From: Paratinospora sagittata
Taxonomy: Eukaryota; Streptophyta; Magnoliopsida; Ranunculales; Menispermaceae
Length of the DNA: 64,000 nt
Reading direction: 5' to 3'
NCBI GenBank assembly: GCA_035771175.1
Contig: CM069602.1
Coordinates: forward strand, 7,441,001-7,505,000
The position numbers were made by a program, and so were the translations under genes. Below the pieces are notes generated by a model, which was given only the letters and a program-made list of their open reading frames with translations, made no database searches and was not told the DNA's origin. Of this stretch, positions 13,366-26,100 are shown piece by piece; within the stretch, counting starts at the first letter, position 1; each line of letters starts with the position of its first letter.

Positions 13366-13814
13366 TTGTGTCATTGTGCTTACATGTATGTGGGGGGAAA
13401 TTATTTAAGGCCTCCTCTCATTGTCGTTCCTTTGCCGCGCTTACTGTTCAGAGATTACGGTGCTAAATATTTTTGCTTTTGTTTTTTTGTTTTGTTAGTT
13501 TTCCCTAACACCTGGTCATTGTATTGCCTAGGATCTAGGTTAATAAGGATATCTTGTAGTGAGAACTATGTCCTTTTGTTGAATTTATTCATTATTGCAG
13601 GGGTTCAACCCTCTTATTGTTTTTATCCCTTTGATACTAGGGTTCTATATTTTAGTTGTCTAGTTGTATCCATTTTTTTTTTTAGTCTTTTCAGCTCATT
13701 GTTATGTTTGCATTACGCTTTAATATGTACTTATATTGAGCGACAGAATGTATTCCATGTTTGAAGCTTTTTATTGGAAATTAAATGATACTTCCCAAAA
13801 AAAAAAAAAAAAAA
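13366..13814 (+). mobile_element. Possible retroposed sequence ending in an A18 tract
   Basis: T-rich sequence ends AAATGATACTTCCC followed by an uninterrupted run of about 18 A (13797-13814). This looks like the 3' end and poly(A) of a plant L1-type LINE inserted on the plus strand. No reverse-transcriptase motif and no target-site duplication were found, so an ordinary A tract remains possible. Confidence 0.3.
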
Positions 13815-14024
13815 CAAGATCTTTAAGGCCTGATAAGGGGCTTAAGCAATTAATTTGTTGCTAAGATCAAGTAGTCTGTTTCCAAATTTTAAAAATATAT
13901 ACTATAATGATTAAGGACATTCATAAATACAAAATAGGGACAATAATACATTGGATTTCATGACTTAAATATCATATTTGTATTTGAGAAAACTAGTAAC
14001 TATGTGAAAAATTAGAGAGATTAA

Positions 14025-14275
14025 TCAAAGATGGGTTAGTTGGTAAGATGGCACAATGCCTTAGGCAAAGTCAGGATTTGAGTCATGCCAATGGCCTTTG
14101 GTGAGGTAGACAGTTTTACGTCTTAGGTTTTATCTACGGAGGTATTTTTAGCCTTGATTTTGACATAGGTGTGGTGGGAGTATTTTTCAAATGTGAGCGG
14201 TGTACATGGGCGCAATGTGCCTTACTTAGGTATAGGGTCAACTCATTTCCATACCCGCTTTGAATAACAAAAATA
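14025..14275 (+). mobile_element. SINE-like, tRNA-derived sequence
   Basis: GGGTTAGTTGGTAAGATGG resembles a pol III A box, and GGATTTGAGTC about 35 nt later resembles a B box. The body ends in an A-rich stretch (AACAAAAATAAAATAAAA). No target-site duplication was found, so the call rests on the two boxes only. Confidence 0.35.
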
Positions 14276-15737
14276 AAATAAAATGACAGTTAATTATGTA
14301 TTCTTTGGAAGGATAAGAAAAACAATGACTGTGTTTCTCTTCTACAAAATGGGTTTTTAGTCAACTTTTAAAAAGTGTGCACAACTCCACTTAGTTTTAA
14401 GTTTTGGCATATGTGTTTTGCCCAAATCTTATTTTTATTTTTAGAGTAATGTTTGAGAGATATATTTTTAACATATTTTTATAACATTATATTTAAGAGT
14501 TGTCGAATTATTTCGAATCATGCTTTGAGTTATTGGATTGTTTTGTAATTCGAGATAATTTAACAACTCGTACAAATATCATAAAAGTGTAAAACGGGCT
14601 TGTTTGTTAGTCATCTCTCTTATTTTTAATAGTAATGCTTTGACCATTTTTATACTATGTAGGACAAAATTGGGCAATTGGGTTTAGATATAACCTGCTA
14701 CCTCTATGTATATCAACTAACTCAAGAATTTCCTTTTCTATGATGTGGGTCTACCGCGTACAAATATTATTCAGGTTTGGACCCACGTCACTTTGATTTT
14801 GACCCATGTTGCTTTGACTTTCTAACTTGTCCTCTTTGGACGATTTGGAATTATTAGGTCTTATTTAATAGAATTTTTTTAAAAATATTTTTAAAGTAAA
14901 AATATTTTTAGAAGTGTTTAAGAACATTTACTTTTAATTAAGTAAAAAAAATACTTTTTTATTTTTGAAAAAGTTGGAAGAGAACTTTTTTTAAAAATAT
15001 TTTTTTTTAAAGAAAACGATTTTCAAAAAGCTTTTTTAAAAACGGGGCATAATCTGCTTGAGGACTTGCGTTCTTGTGGCACACTTTTGGTTTTGGGGTT
15101 GCCTGTATCACTTTCCACCTTGGATCAAAGTGAGTATCTTTAACCATATATCATGATTGCGTATTGCACCTCCTTTATCATTTTGAGGAATGAAAAACTC
15201 TAAGTAGGCACTGGGCGCTAGCGCTGGCTCAGTGCACCTGGCGTCTGTTTAGCATAGTTCTCGAGGAATACCCAACGCCCGCCTGTCAAACCCTCCCCTC
15301 GCCCATAAGTTAGTAAATAGACCTTCGATTATCAGCTATTTCACGAACTCCTTTGTTTATCAACGCTTGTTGATGTTCCTCCCAATTATGCATTCTTTTT
15401 CGCTTTGCATACTTTTGCATCGATCACATTGTGCCGGAGAAAAGAAAATATCTTTCTACTAGCATTATACCCTATGGTATTAATAAGAGGTAGAGGGTTA
15501 TGAAAAGCTGTGTAAGATATTATTTCAAGAAAAATGAGAACAATTCTTTCCGGACTAAAAAACAAGAGATAAAAGAAAACAAAAATGTCTCAAAGGGAGA
15601 TTGAGGTCAGGGCAACTTCTGAAAGCAAAAGATTAAAAGGGAAGAAGAAGAGCGAAAATTTAACAAATTATTTTGTTATATGAAGCTAGCTCTCCTTCCT
15701 GATCAGTACACTTCCTTTATCCATTAACCCGTGTTGA
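14276..15737. other. Intergenic DNA with a MITE-like oligo-A/T block
   Basis: No gene was seen. Positions 14870-15030 consist of alternating TTTTTAAAAATATTTTT-type self-complementary runs, as in decayed MITEs. I could not define termini or a target-site duplication. Confidence 0.4.
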
Positions 15738-16855
15738 TCAGCTTACACTAGTCAAACTAAAACATGCTGCTGCACTCCTGAGATCATTCTCTGAAATAGC
15801 TTCTCCAATTGCTAGTTTTCCATCCTTCAAAGATGACTCACAGCTGCAAATTTCATCAATTGAAATTAGTAACCATTCATTTGCTTGATTTCTGATTTAG
15901 ATGATAAGATTTCTATTCAAAAATAAAAAAAAGTAGAAAGTGAGAGATCTTTACTACTTATATTCCATTTAATGATCTCTTGGACTATTATTTTTGTACA
16001 AGTGCATCCCTAACATTTTTGTTGTATTTCAAATTTTGAATATGAATCAATTTTCTATGCTACATTGGTTTCTATCTTAAAATTAAAACAAAGACGATAT
16101 AAGACCATTACTAATTTAGACTCTTTAAAATTCCCAATAACAAATGAATTGTACCTGGATTCATAGACTTCCTTATTACTAATACAAGACTGTCTATCAT
16201 CAACTGCCCCAAAGAAGGGATGCATCTGATCATCAAACTGATCTTCTGGAGGGGCTTCGTCCATTATTAATTTTTCTTCTTGCTGACCCTGGAAAGCAAG
16301 CCTTTGTGCAGCAATCAACTGAGCTTGATGAATTGCATGATCCGCATCACGATCATCATAATATTGTTGAACCCCACACCAAGGATTACCAATGATATTA
16401 TCCTTGGAGTCTACAAAATCTTCATTCTTAATTACATTATAATTACACGTCGTAAAATCTTGTGGTGACCCTGTCACGGGATTAATATTGAATGAAGAGA
16501 ATTGCTGTCTACAAATTGCAAGTTGCGCATTGACGACTTGAAGTTCCATTAAAGTCTGATCGATCTTGTGCTTAAGCTCGCAAATTATGCCGTAGCATCC
16601 ATGAATGGGGTAAGCGTCGCGAATGTTAGAGTGGTAAATGATGGACTCCATGGCTTGGGCTTGCAATGTAGGTTCTTGTGTGAGGTCTTTAAGCAACTTG
16701 GAGATGTTGCTAACACCAAAGAGCTTGTGAGCGTTCTGAAACCTCTTGGGATTGTCAGGAGGGAAGTAAGGGGCTAGGAGGCAATTAGAAGAGCATTTCC
16801 TTCTCTGGTACTTGCACGAAGCGCAAGCCTGGTTGGTGCCGCCCTTGACGGTCAT
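15738..16855 (-). CDS. LOB-domain (LBD) transcription factor, LBD27/LBD22-like
   Basis: Two minus-strand exons, 16155-16855 and 15738-15843, encode 268 aa. The start MTVKGGTNQACASCKYQRRK is followed by the C-x2-C-x6-C-x3-C zinc-binding block (C11, C14, C21, C25). Then come LAPYFPPDNPKRFQNAHKLF, the GAS block FGVSNISKLL (46-55), the YPIHGCYGII segment, and a leucine-rich coiled coil (ELKHKIDQTLMELQVVNAQL). These are the parts of a class I LBD DNA-binding and dimerisation domain. The MTxKGGT start and FGV variant resemble Arabidopsis LBD27 (SIDECAR POLLEN) and LBD22. Reading straight through the donor (CCAG|GTACAA) would give a 266-aa alternative. Splicing to the acceptor TTTGCAG at 15844 gives a clean second exon ending CFSLTSVS, which I prefer. 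Role inferred: nuclear developmental regulator. Confidence 0.9.
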
Positions 16856-17724
16856 CTTCTGAGCGCAGAGGCTAAGGACACGGAGGTGGTATAGGAATTG
16901 GAAAATGAGATTTGATTATAAAGAATGCGTCCAAATAGGCAATAAAGATGGAGAGACTGAAAAAGAGAATAGAAAAAAGGTATTGAAAACGAGAGAATTG
17001 TGTGTTTTGTACGAGAGAGAGAGAGAGAGATGAAGGATTGATGCAAATCAAAACGGTTCAAATTGACTTAAACACGTGTATTTTTACGGATTCTCTTGGA
17101 TGTTGAAAGAGACCCAGTAAAAGTTTGAATTGAAACTGATGTTTCCAACTTTCCATTTTCAGTTTCTAAAATTAGGTTGAAGGGAAACTAATTACTAGTG
17201 CTGGATTTATTCCCGATTTTTTGTTTTGGTTTATTACGCGTTATCCACGCCTTTCGGGTGAGAGTAATCCGCATTCAAGTACTACAAGGGCATTGGGCGG
17301 CTCTCTCTAAGTAGGCACGACTAAGGTGGACACGAGTTTTGATCTTAAGACCTTCATTTCTTAATCACCTTTAGCACAAATTTTCGATCATATGTGTTGC
17401 ACCACATTAGATGGATTTATTCTAGATTGTGGATGCAACTTGAGTTGCCTAAGTGGGCTAGTCATGGTTAATGAATCATTTCTATTTTTCAAATGCGTTT
17501 TAATGATAATATGATTAACTATGAGTGTAAATAAGTTGCTTTGTTGGTTGGGTTTAGAATAAGTTTGAAAAATATTTATCCACCCAGTTGGATTTGGGAC
17601 CTTAAAATCAAGTTAAATCCAGCCAAAGTTAAAAGTGTTAATGTTTACATTGGTTAGTTGATTATGACCTTTTTTGTACAGGCCGAGTTAAATATATATA
17701 TATAAAGTTTATTAATTAAATTAT
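16856..17724. promoter_or_regulatory. Upstream region of the LBD gene and intergenic DNA
   Basis: The first 200 bp are the likely 5' UTR and promoter of the minus-strand LBD gene. They include a (GA)n run near 17012-17028, common in plant 5' leaders. No well-placed TATA box could be assigned. Beyond 17060 nothing specific was recognised. Confidence 0.4.
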
Positions 17725-18649
17725 GGGTTAAGCTATTTTCACCAATCATTTCCTATCTCTTCACCCACTTATTCACTTTATCCATATAAGAATTTAAAAT
17801 CAATCATTTTCTCTCTCTTCACCCACCTAAATTCTCATTCTATTCTTTTCACCCCAATGCCCTAAATCCTTTCCTTTTCTTTCGTTTCTTCACAATTTCT
17901 TTAAATTTTTTAATCATTTAAAGGGTTAAAACACCGTTAGAAAGATTTGTGAGCAACAATGTCACGAAATCTTGCAAAAAATTAGATTATTTTAAATTTT
18001 GGAGGCCTCGAACTTAAAGTGATTCAAGTGCAATATTGATTACAAATCGATAAGTAAATCATGATTTTTACACGTTTTAAGTTGATTTCAATGTTACTGG
18101 ATTTGAATGTTTTTTTTTGCAAAATAAAAAGGGTAAAAATGGTCGAATGAGACGGCGGAAATGGGTTCCAGAAACCCATTTTGTATGCCAGAATCGCAAA
18201 CATCTAATTTACTAGGGTCGAACAATGTATTTTTTGGTTGTTTTTTTTTTTTTTTGTCCAGGCTGTTAAGGGCGGACAAATTTCATTATGTTCGTCCACG
18301 CAGGGTCGGACACACCCAATTCGGAAGCCATTTTTTTTGAATTTTGAAACCCATTTTCGTCTCTTTTTCTCTTCGATTTTGAATATGTTTTCGTAAAAAA
18401 AATACTTCAAAAGGGTGAAAATGGTGGAAATATATATTTTTGATTAAAAAAAGAAAGAAAATGACAAAATTGGAGATTGAGATAAATTGGAGAGTTGAAG
18501 GGTTGTAGAGTTTAGGTAGGGTAGAGAGTGGATGAATGAAGAGAGAGGTAAAAAGGTTTAAGAAATTTAATACTTACCCTTTTTTGTAATTTTACATGAG
18601 ATTTTTTTTGTTTTTTTTATTTTTAAATGAGGTGAAAATAATCTGACCC
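17725..18649. mobile_element. Non-autonomous Mutator-like (MULE) element with 9-bp TSD
   Basis: A perfect 9-bp direct repeat TTAAATTAT (17716-17724 and 18650-18658) flanks a 925-bp segment with inverted ends. The left end is GGGTTAAGCTATTTTCACC and the right end, reverse-complemented, is GGGTCAGATTATTTTCACC (15 of 19 match). The similarity continues inward as pyrimidine-rich CTCTTCACCCACTTATTCAC-type sequence. Nine-bp duplications are typical of Mutator transposases. No transposase frame is present, so the element would depend on a partner in trans. Confidence 0.7.
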
Positions 18650-18658
18650 TTAAATTAT

Positions 18659-20620
18659 TTGATAAATATGTATTTAAAGTTTGAAACTAATCAACCTAAA
18701 AATCATGTAACCTAATCTAGAATATAGGTAATTAAAAGGGAGCACAATTACCATGAAACCCACCAAAATAGATATTAGTTCACAATAACAAGTGAACCAC
18801 TTAGACAACAAATTAGCTAATAAGCTCAAACAAACTTAACCTAGAGTGTACCTGGCCAATTGCCATAGGCTCACACACTACGTTAGTCTTCTGTATCAAA
18901 AAATTTAAAAATATTAAAAATTTATTTAGTTTAAAAAAGTTTACAAATAATTTTTCACTTTTTACGAAGAAAACATGTTATTTTAAAAAAATAATAAAAA
19001 GTCGTCTTTTTTTTTAATATTATATTCTTGTTTCTGAATCGTGAACCAAACGAAACTTAAACATTGTCCATTTATGTGGACAAGAATGCTTGTGACCATC
19101 AAATCTAGTGGTCTTTTGCAAATTCAAGAGTCTTAAAATAATTTTGTTTCTATGTCAATGTTTACATCATTTTTACTTCATTATTTTCCTCATGTTATAT
19201 TAGCACCGTAATTATTATATTAAGCGCTCTATATTTACAAAGCTACCACAATTCAAAGAAAAATCTTTTTTAATTTATACACCATTTAGGTATCCAAAGT
19301 CAATTAATTTTACAAGCTTGGGGAATTGTAACCATTCAAAATGGTACCAAGTGTAAAAGAAAAATGCTTCAAGGACTCTTAATGACTCTTAATGCAAGTT
19401 CATCACGAGTCTCTTAAGAAAGTGTCTATGTTATGTAAATATTTTTTTTCTTTAATTAAGTGAATCATATGATACTCAAGTCTCATGTTATGAGTAGGTT
19501 AAGAGATATTGTCATATTTTCCAAGCTGGAATTAGTAATCCTATTCAATAAGCAACATTATAGCTCTATACACGAGAGTGGTGGGCTTCTTCCAAAAACC
19601 TTTCTTAATTCCGTTTCTTTTTTATAAGAATCAATACGTGATAAGGCTCCTCCTCTTAATGAAGCAAATCCGATGAAGCAACAACTGGTATTATATAAAA
19701 GTAGGCATAAGAGTACAATTTCACTTGAGAAATTCCCCTAAAATTCTATATGAATAAGGAACCAAAGAAAGTGGTGATTACAAGCTTATTTATTGTTTAA
19801 AATTTAAAGGCCCACTTCCTTAATTTTTGAGTCAATACATCTCAATCAGGCAGGTTTCTTGTTGGTTTTGCTTCTTTAGGAGCTCAGCGTGCCACCACCA
19901 TGCTCATGTCCGGGACCTTGTAAAAAATTATATTCATATAATCCAAAAATGGTCGCCATCCTACAAATTAAGATATATTTCAGCTAGATTGATCAAAATC
20001 TTAAACCTCAAAAATTTGCTTTAATATTATACATTTGCAAGATTGGCTTAAACTCAAGTAATAGTTTGAATTGAAGAATTCTTCAAAATGAAAGTGATTG
20101 GTCAAACTTTCATTTTATTTTATTTTATTTTATTTTTTTGAGAAAAAATAACACAAGGCCTCCCTAACCGGTTGGGGACTCAGCCCGCCCTAACCTGTGG
20201 AGTGTTCAGATACATGATGGATATGTTGACGGTTGACCTGCTCCCTCATCATGACCCGACTAGTCCTTGTTATCTCAATGAATCCCATGATAAGAATGTT
20301 TTGATGATTCCAAATAATTCAAGATTGTGTATCTAATGATCTTGTTGAATGTTTCAGATTTATTAAATTCAGGATCAAGTAACAGAGCTCTCAAGCGCAT
20401 TGTGTCATGGTTGAAGCTCTAAGATTCTTAGTACGTAGAATGTAAAACTATTGATCAAACTTCTCGCAACAAGACTTAATCAATTACATGTTTGTTTCTT
20501 AAGGTATTTTTAATAATTCTTAAAGTGTTTGATTTAATATGAAAATATCGTGATTTTAATCGGGTTTAACCGAGTTTTAAACAAAAAATCAAAATTGTAT
20601 TTAAGAGTTCTTTCAGGATA
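18659..20620. other. Intergenic DNA without recognisable features
   Basis: AT-rich with short frames only. Positions 20155-20280 are less AT-rich and may be a repeat fragment, but I could not assign a family. Confidence 0.4.
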
Positions 20621-20991
20621 CTAATGTCTCAGCAGTACCCTCTTAGACTTGGTAAGTCAGGACGGTGATGAAATATTAGGACGGTGACTACTTGCAAGGT
20701 TGAAATACACTTATTCATTAGGACGCTTACTAGTAAATAGCGGTCTCATTTAAGTCAACTCGTGAAGTTGTCAGGACACTGACTTAGTATCAGCTCGTTG
20801 AAAGTTTTTCAAGCTTTTAATGATTTTATCTTTAAGGACGCTGATAACTATAAGTTGGAAAACTATCAGGACGCTGCCTAGATAGGAGCACCCTCATCTT
20901 AATAATCAACTTAATAATTTTTAGGACGTTGATTGTTCTTTAATGTACTTTGTATTATTTTTAAAATGTTTTAAAATGTTAGGACACTTAC
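20621..20991 (+). repeat. Laddered AGGACRCTKAC repeat, left part, in an old LTR-type sequence
   Basis: The motif AGGAC followed by GCT, ACT or GGT and GA/TA recurs near 20659, 20678, 20720, 20773, 20835, 20868, 20923 and 20981. Many units are paired with an RGYRCCCTC-type partner. The array resumes at 26784 after the inserted LTR element. It is probably the U3 part of an older LTR whose 3' part lies at 27040-28056. Confidence 0.6.
20987..20991. repeat. Target-site duplication CTTAC, left copy
   Basis: It matches CTTAC at 26784-26788. Removing 20992-26783 plus one copy restores an intact unit, AGGACACTTAC followed by ATATTTGTAGCGCCC. This agrees with the neighbouring unit AGGACACTTACTTGTAAGTAGCGCCC read in two parts. 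Confidence 0.85.
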
Positions 20992-22391
20992 TGTAACACC
21001 CCGTAAATTTAATTAAATACATACGTTGAAATACGCATATATGAAGATGTATAATACACGTATTTTATACGTATGAGCTAAATATACACGTGATAATACA
21101 CGTAGTCGATACGTATTTAGCTAAATATACGCGTGTATGAAATACATGCTATAATTCGGAATGTGAGCAAATAAATAAAATTATTAAATAAAGAATATGA
21201 GTTGTATTAGTTGAATTGAATTGAATTAAATTGAATTATTAAATGATTAATGAATGAAAGTTAAATATTGAAATGGGGAAAAGTTGTTTTATTAAGTTAG
21301 AGGAGGAGTATGAGATACTCTCTCATTTCAATCTCTTTCCCCCACTAACGTTGAAAAAGAAAAGAATAAAAATAATAATAATAATAAAACAACACCTTAA
21401 AGATGTTGCACGTCCAAACAAAATGAATAAAAAATAATAAGAATAAAAGAAGATAGAAGTTGTTGAATGTTGAATACAAAAAATAATAATAAAAGAAAGC
21501 TTATCTCGTTCCAACGTGTTACAACAAGAGGAATAATCCAGAGAGCGAAAGAAAGAAGCAGATGAAGAAGGACGGAGAAGAAGAAGAAGAAGAAAAAAAG
21601 GAGAACATGAGACTCGCGTCCAATCGGACATCGCAGTAAGTGATTTTCACTCCCTTTCTTCGTAAAATTGATATCTAAGCTAGAGGTAACATTTCTAGCG
21701 GAGTAATTTTTGTCGTGGGAGCCGTTTTACGGCATTTTCAAGAATTGGGGTTTTGGACCCAACATGAATGAAACTCCGCTAGAATGGTAGAAAATGCTCC
21801 CTGGACTGTTAGAAACCCGAATATGTGGTTAGATTCAATTTTATGATTTTTGGAGCCGTTGGACAATTTTAATACAATTTACATCTTTCGGATGAATAGT
21901 AAAAATAAATGGTAAATAGTAAATAGTGAATAGTAAATGTGAATAGTGAATAGTAAAAGTGAATAGTAAAAGTGAATAGTAAAATAAATGAATAGTCCTG
22001 TGAACAGTGAGTTGATATTTTAGTAGCTACCGAAATGGTAAATGATGATTCTCATGATAATCTATGGTCATTTCAGTGTTTAAATTGAGAGCTTAAGGGC
22101 ATGGATAAACGCTCTTGAGGAAGCCCTATTGTTGCTCGATTTTAGCAGTTGAATTAGAAAACCCGTGTAACCACTGTGAGTATAGTTTTCTTGATTTGGT
22201 TCTTGTATGACATTGTACGCATATAAACTGTTTGATTGTACGCATGTGATATTATATATAAGACATTGAGTTTTATGGATCATGTAAACTGATTTTAGCA
22301 TTGGAGTTTGTAATGATGAGGCTTTGCGATTCCTCATTGTCATTTCGTTAGGTCTGTCCTAACAAGGGTTGCGATCCTTGAAATGACTGTT

Positions 22392-22592
22392 AATTGGGTA
22401 ATGAGATGTTGTGGCTACCTTGTAACGGCCATACAACGGTTAGACCCGCTCTCGTGCCTTGCGGAGGAGGGAGATTGTGCATGGTGTTATTGAATTGGGT
22501 CATGAGAAGTTGTGTCTACCTTGTACGACCATACAAGGGTTAGACCCGCTCTCTTGCCTTGCGGAGGAGGGAGATTGTGCATTATGTTATTG
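22392..22592 (+). repeat. 101-bp tandem duplication inside the LTR
   Basis: The two units start at 22392 and 22493. Both run AATTGGGTMATGAGA to GATTGTGCATTATGTTATTG-like ends, with about ten differences. The solo LTR (28686-28790, minus) has one unit. Confidence 0.85.
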
Positions 22593-22870
22593 AAAATCAT
22601 GAAATTTATGATGTTGACATGTACAATATATTCCTTAAATAATGCATGTGTTGAATAAGTGTTTGAAATGATTTTAAATGTCATATTTCTATAAATGTAT
22701 ATAATTGCCATCTCAAGAACTATATTCACTGAGCTGTTGATTGCTCACCCCATTTCCTCCAATATTTCAGGTATTGAGTCGAAGGAAAAAGGACACTCTG
22801 TGAGTGAGTCTGGTATGTGTATGTCTGCTTGGAGGAAATAACTTTTTGTTATTTTGATATGTATACTTAT

Positions 22871-22879
<9 letters not shown>

Positions 22880-22906
<27 letters not shown>
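22880..22906. repeat. (TA)n microsatellite in the LTR
   Basis: About 13 TA dinucleotides occur near the 3' part of the LTR. Confidence 0.85.
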
Positions 22907-22910
<4 letters not shown>

Positions 22911-23181
22911 TATCATCTAGATGGGATGTGTGGGCATATATATAATTTAAGATATTTGATGAGGAAATGAAAATGTGATGTGTGAATGATTGGGATGATT
23001 ATAGATATTTGGATTTGATTTGTGGTCTATTAGAAAAAAAAAATTACTGTACATTTTGGGAACGTATGTGAGAGTACGTGAAGGCTGACAGTGTATTGTA
23101 TACTGTATACGGGTATGTACAGTGTATAATACGCTGTGCCGGTCATGACGTCAGCCTACGTCAGGGGCGTCGTGACAATAT

Positions 23182-23193
23182 TGGTATCAGAGC
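23182..23193 (+). other. Primer binding site (initiator tRNA-Met)
   Basis: TGGTATCAGAGC lies four bases after the CA end of the 5' LTR. It complements the 3' end of plant initiator-Met tRNA, the usual primer of many plant LTR retrotransposons. This fixes the LTR end and plus orientation. Confidence 0.93.
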
Positions 23194-26100
23194 CTTAAGT
23201 TTAAAATTCTTAACAAAATAAAAGCTTTATGATATTATGATTGTTTGTATGGGTATACATATGGGTAGTCCTATTATGTGGAGCCTAATCCAATAGGTTA
23301 TCTTGACTGAGAATCACCTGTGTCAGTGAATTTCATATTTGGAAACGAATAGTCAAGATTAACAATGGAAATTGCTGATCAAGAAAGGATCAGAAGGCTG
23401 AACGAAACAGAACTAGATGTAATCTAGTGAGAATAAATTATAATCTTATATATGGCTAGTAACTACCCAACAACAACGAAATGCACAGCTTATGAGCTTG
23501 TGGCAAAGTTGTAATGTGAGAAAGACAGAGGCTTGAACCATTGATAGCTCCAGATGTGGATGCTAATGGTGTGACTATTTCTGTAAAAACAGACTGAAGT
23601 CAAACTAAAATAAATATAAGGTCACAATGATAAGCCAGATAGAATGAAAAGATATGTGAAAGTTATGGAAACTGTCAAGAGAAGAGCCTCTACTATCTTA
23701 ACTGGCAGTCTGATAGTAGACGTAGTAAAGAATTTGCGACTCTGAGTAGAGACCATCTTAGAGAATGATTAAATATCTGAAAATGATAAAGCAAGTTAGC
23801 TAAGTTTAAGCTAACTGATGATAAGAAATTATAGAAAGTTCGGTTAAGGACTCCTGAGATGATTAAGGAATGAGATTAATTAAAGAAGCGATTTTATAAG
23901 GGCTTCTATCATTATGCTGAAATTGATTTAAGGCATGAAAAAGTTTATCTTGTTAAAATGTAGTGACATGCCTAACCATAAATGCAAACATGAATTAAAT
24001 AAACTGGTATAGTTTATTGTTGGAATGGATATTCTGAGCATGATAAAGATCTAGAATAAATGTTGGGATCCTATACAGCAGATTTGATAATTGTTGGGTT
24101 ACAAATATATACGCAAGTTGTGAGACAACCTATAAATTTCGGGTCAGCCAAAACTGTTGTGAAATTGTCAACCCTAGCAATCTTAGTGATATAACTTGTA
24201 CCGCCATTTGAAGCTGAGTCATCAACACCAGTGTTAGGTACAAGGCGAAATAAGTAATGTACAGAAATGTTGGGGCAAAAATATGAAATTGAAGATAAGT
24301 GAAACATTGAGTAAGGTTGAGATTTTGGCAGTATTGGGTCAGGTACTAACCCAATAATAATGGGAAAAAGGGAAGTGATGTTAACGAATTATGAAAACCA
24401 AAAGTGGTTCCCATTGCTTGAGCAAGAGTCACAAACTAAGTAAATTGTATCTCGACCAATAATTGTCTATTATCAATCTATAAAAAAAGTAACACGGGAT
24501 GTGTTAATGTCCAGTTAGTCGATATGGAATGCCCCAATATGTTTTATCAATGTGACTCCATCAGATTTTCGAGAATAAATTAAAGATCAGATCCAAAGAT
24601 TAGTACGACGTTGATAACAGGTTGATCAACATTTTATTCTTGTGTATATTCTGATATATTGTTGGGGTTACCTGGTCCTTGATATCTGTTGTATTATCTT
24701 CTGTTATAATGGTATATCATTGATTGTGAGTATGCCTACAGAAAAAAAAAATCTATCTGGATATGGTTAGCAAAGATTATGTGTAATACATATGAGGGTC
24801 ATCAAGTAATTATGGACTTTAGAATTTGAATTTTTGTTTGGAAGTGGATGCTTTGTTGGGTATGATTGGCTGGTCACCTGTCATGCCAGGTGGACCGTCT
24901 CTCCGAACAGAAGTAATATTCTGAATAAGTGAAAATTTTTCATTTTGAATCTCGAGAAATTTATACCCTCACTATCTTCTCTCTAAGAGAAGATAGTTAT
25001 TGACGATGCATGGAGAATATGACTAGTACAAAGCCATTTAGAGTAATGTCATAAGGCATGCAGTTGATTAAAAACTCATGTGGTGAGCTGATATATTGGA
25101 GTATTCTCTGATGAACTATTAAAATTGCCACCTGGACAGGAGATTGATAGCATAGAACACTGATGCCAGTCTAATATGCATCTTCATTCCTTCATATAAA
25201 GAGTACCTGAGGAATTGTGAGAATTGAAGGCGTCGGTTTAATGAGCAAAAGATTTATTATCCTTGATATGTCACCTTGGCGAGCAATTATGATAATATGG
25301 AAAAGAGATATAGTGAAATATGTTTAAGTATGAATTACTCTTAACTGAGCAGGGTAATCATAAATAAGGAATATCCTTTACTATGGATAAATAGTCGAAT
25401 TTGATTAACTAAATGGAGCCAAAATTTCTTTAAGATCATTTTGAGATCTAGGCACCATCAATTAAGAAGTCAAGAAAATAATGTAATGCAGACTATTTTA
25501 AGACAAGATATGGATCTTATGAACTGTTGGTAACCTTGATTAATGTGTTAATCATGTTTATATGATTGATGCAGTGAGTATATGAACCATATCTTGATTA
25601 TCACATAGTCTTCGATGAGGATATATGAAATTATCCCAAGAAATGAGAGGAGCATGAATAATACCTCAGAATTATCTTGTAGTCACTGGGAGAGCACCGA
25701 TTGAGTGCCAAACTTGGTGAATATGTGTTTTGAATATAATTAAGATGCGAATGTTTGGATCACATGACCAGTTGAAATAGTATCTGTAAGGATGCTGCGA
25801 AGGTCAAAGTGATCATAGTACTGTGAAAATTGATGTCAATGATGGAAATCAGAAGTTCTCTGGTATTAGTTGTATGTTATAGAAAGTGCGTGGAAAGATC
25901 CTTGAAGCTATTTGTTCCACTCACGAAACTAAACCAGACGAATGCTATTGAATGTGTGGACCATTGTGCATGGAGAAACTCTCACAGTATTAAATGGTAG
26001 TACGAGTTCCAGAACCTGGAAGTAATTGTGATTGATGAATATCACTTCCAGATCTGGGTTGTGCATTGTGCCTTCAAATATTTGGTAGTGGTAGTCCACA

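Larger units (their letters stand above)
20992..23177 (+). repeat. 5' LTR of the composite element
   Basis: The LTR is 2,186 bp, begins TGTAACACCCCGTAAATTTA and ends GGGGCGTCGTGACA. Its start carries a cluster of ACGT cores (CACGTGATAATACACGTAG, ATACGTATTTAGC). Positions 21890-21995 are a minisatellite of GAATAGTAAA-like units. Positions 22392-22592 are a 101-bp tandem duplication containing TTAGACCCGCTCTC and GCGGAGGAGGGAGATTG. A TATATAAG sequence lies near 22253. The solo LTR at 28057-30355 is the same family, reverse-oriented, with a single copy of the 101-bp unit. Confidence 0.85.

Noticed and set aside
12647..13764. Two plus-strand frames of 111 and 132 codons
   Set aside because: T-rich, low-complexity translations with poly-F runs and no homology I could recognise.
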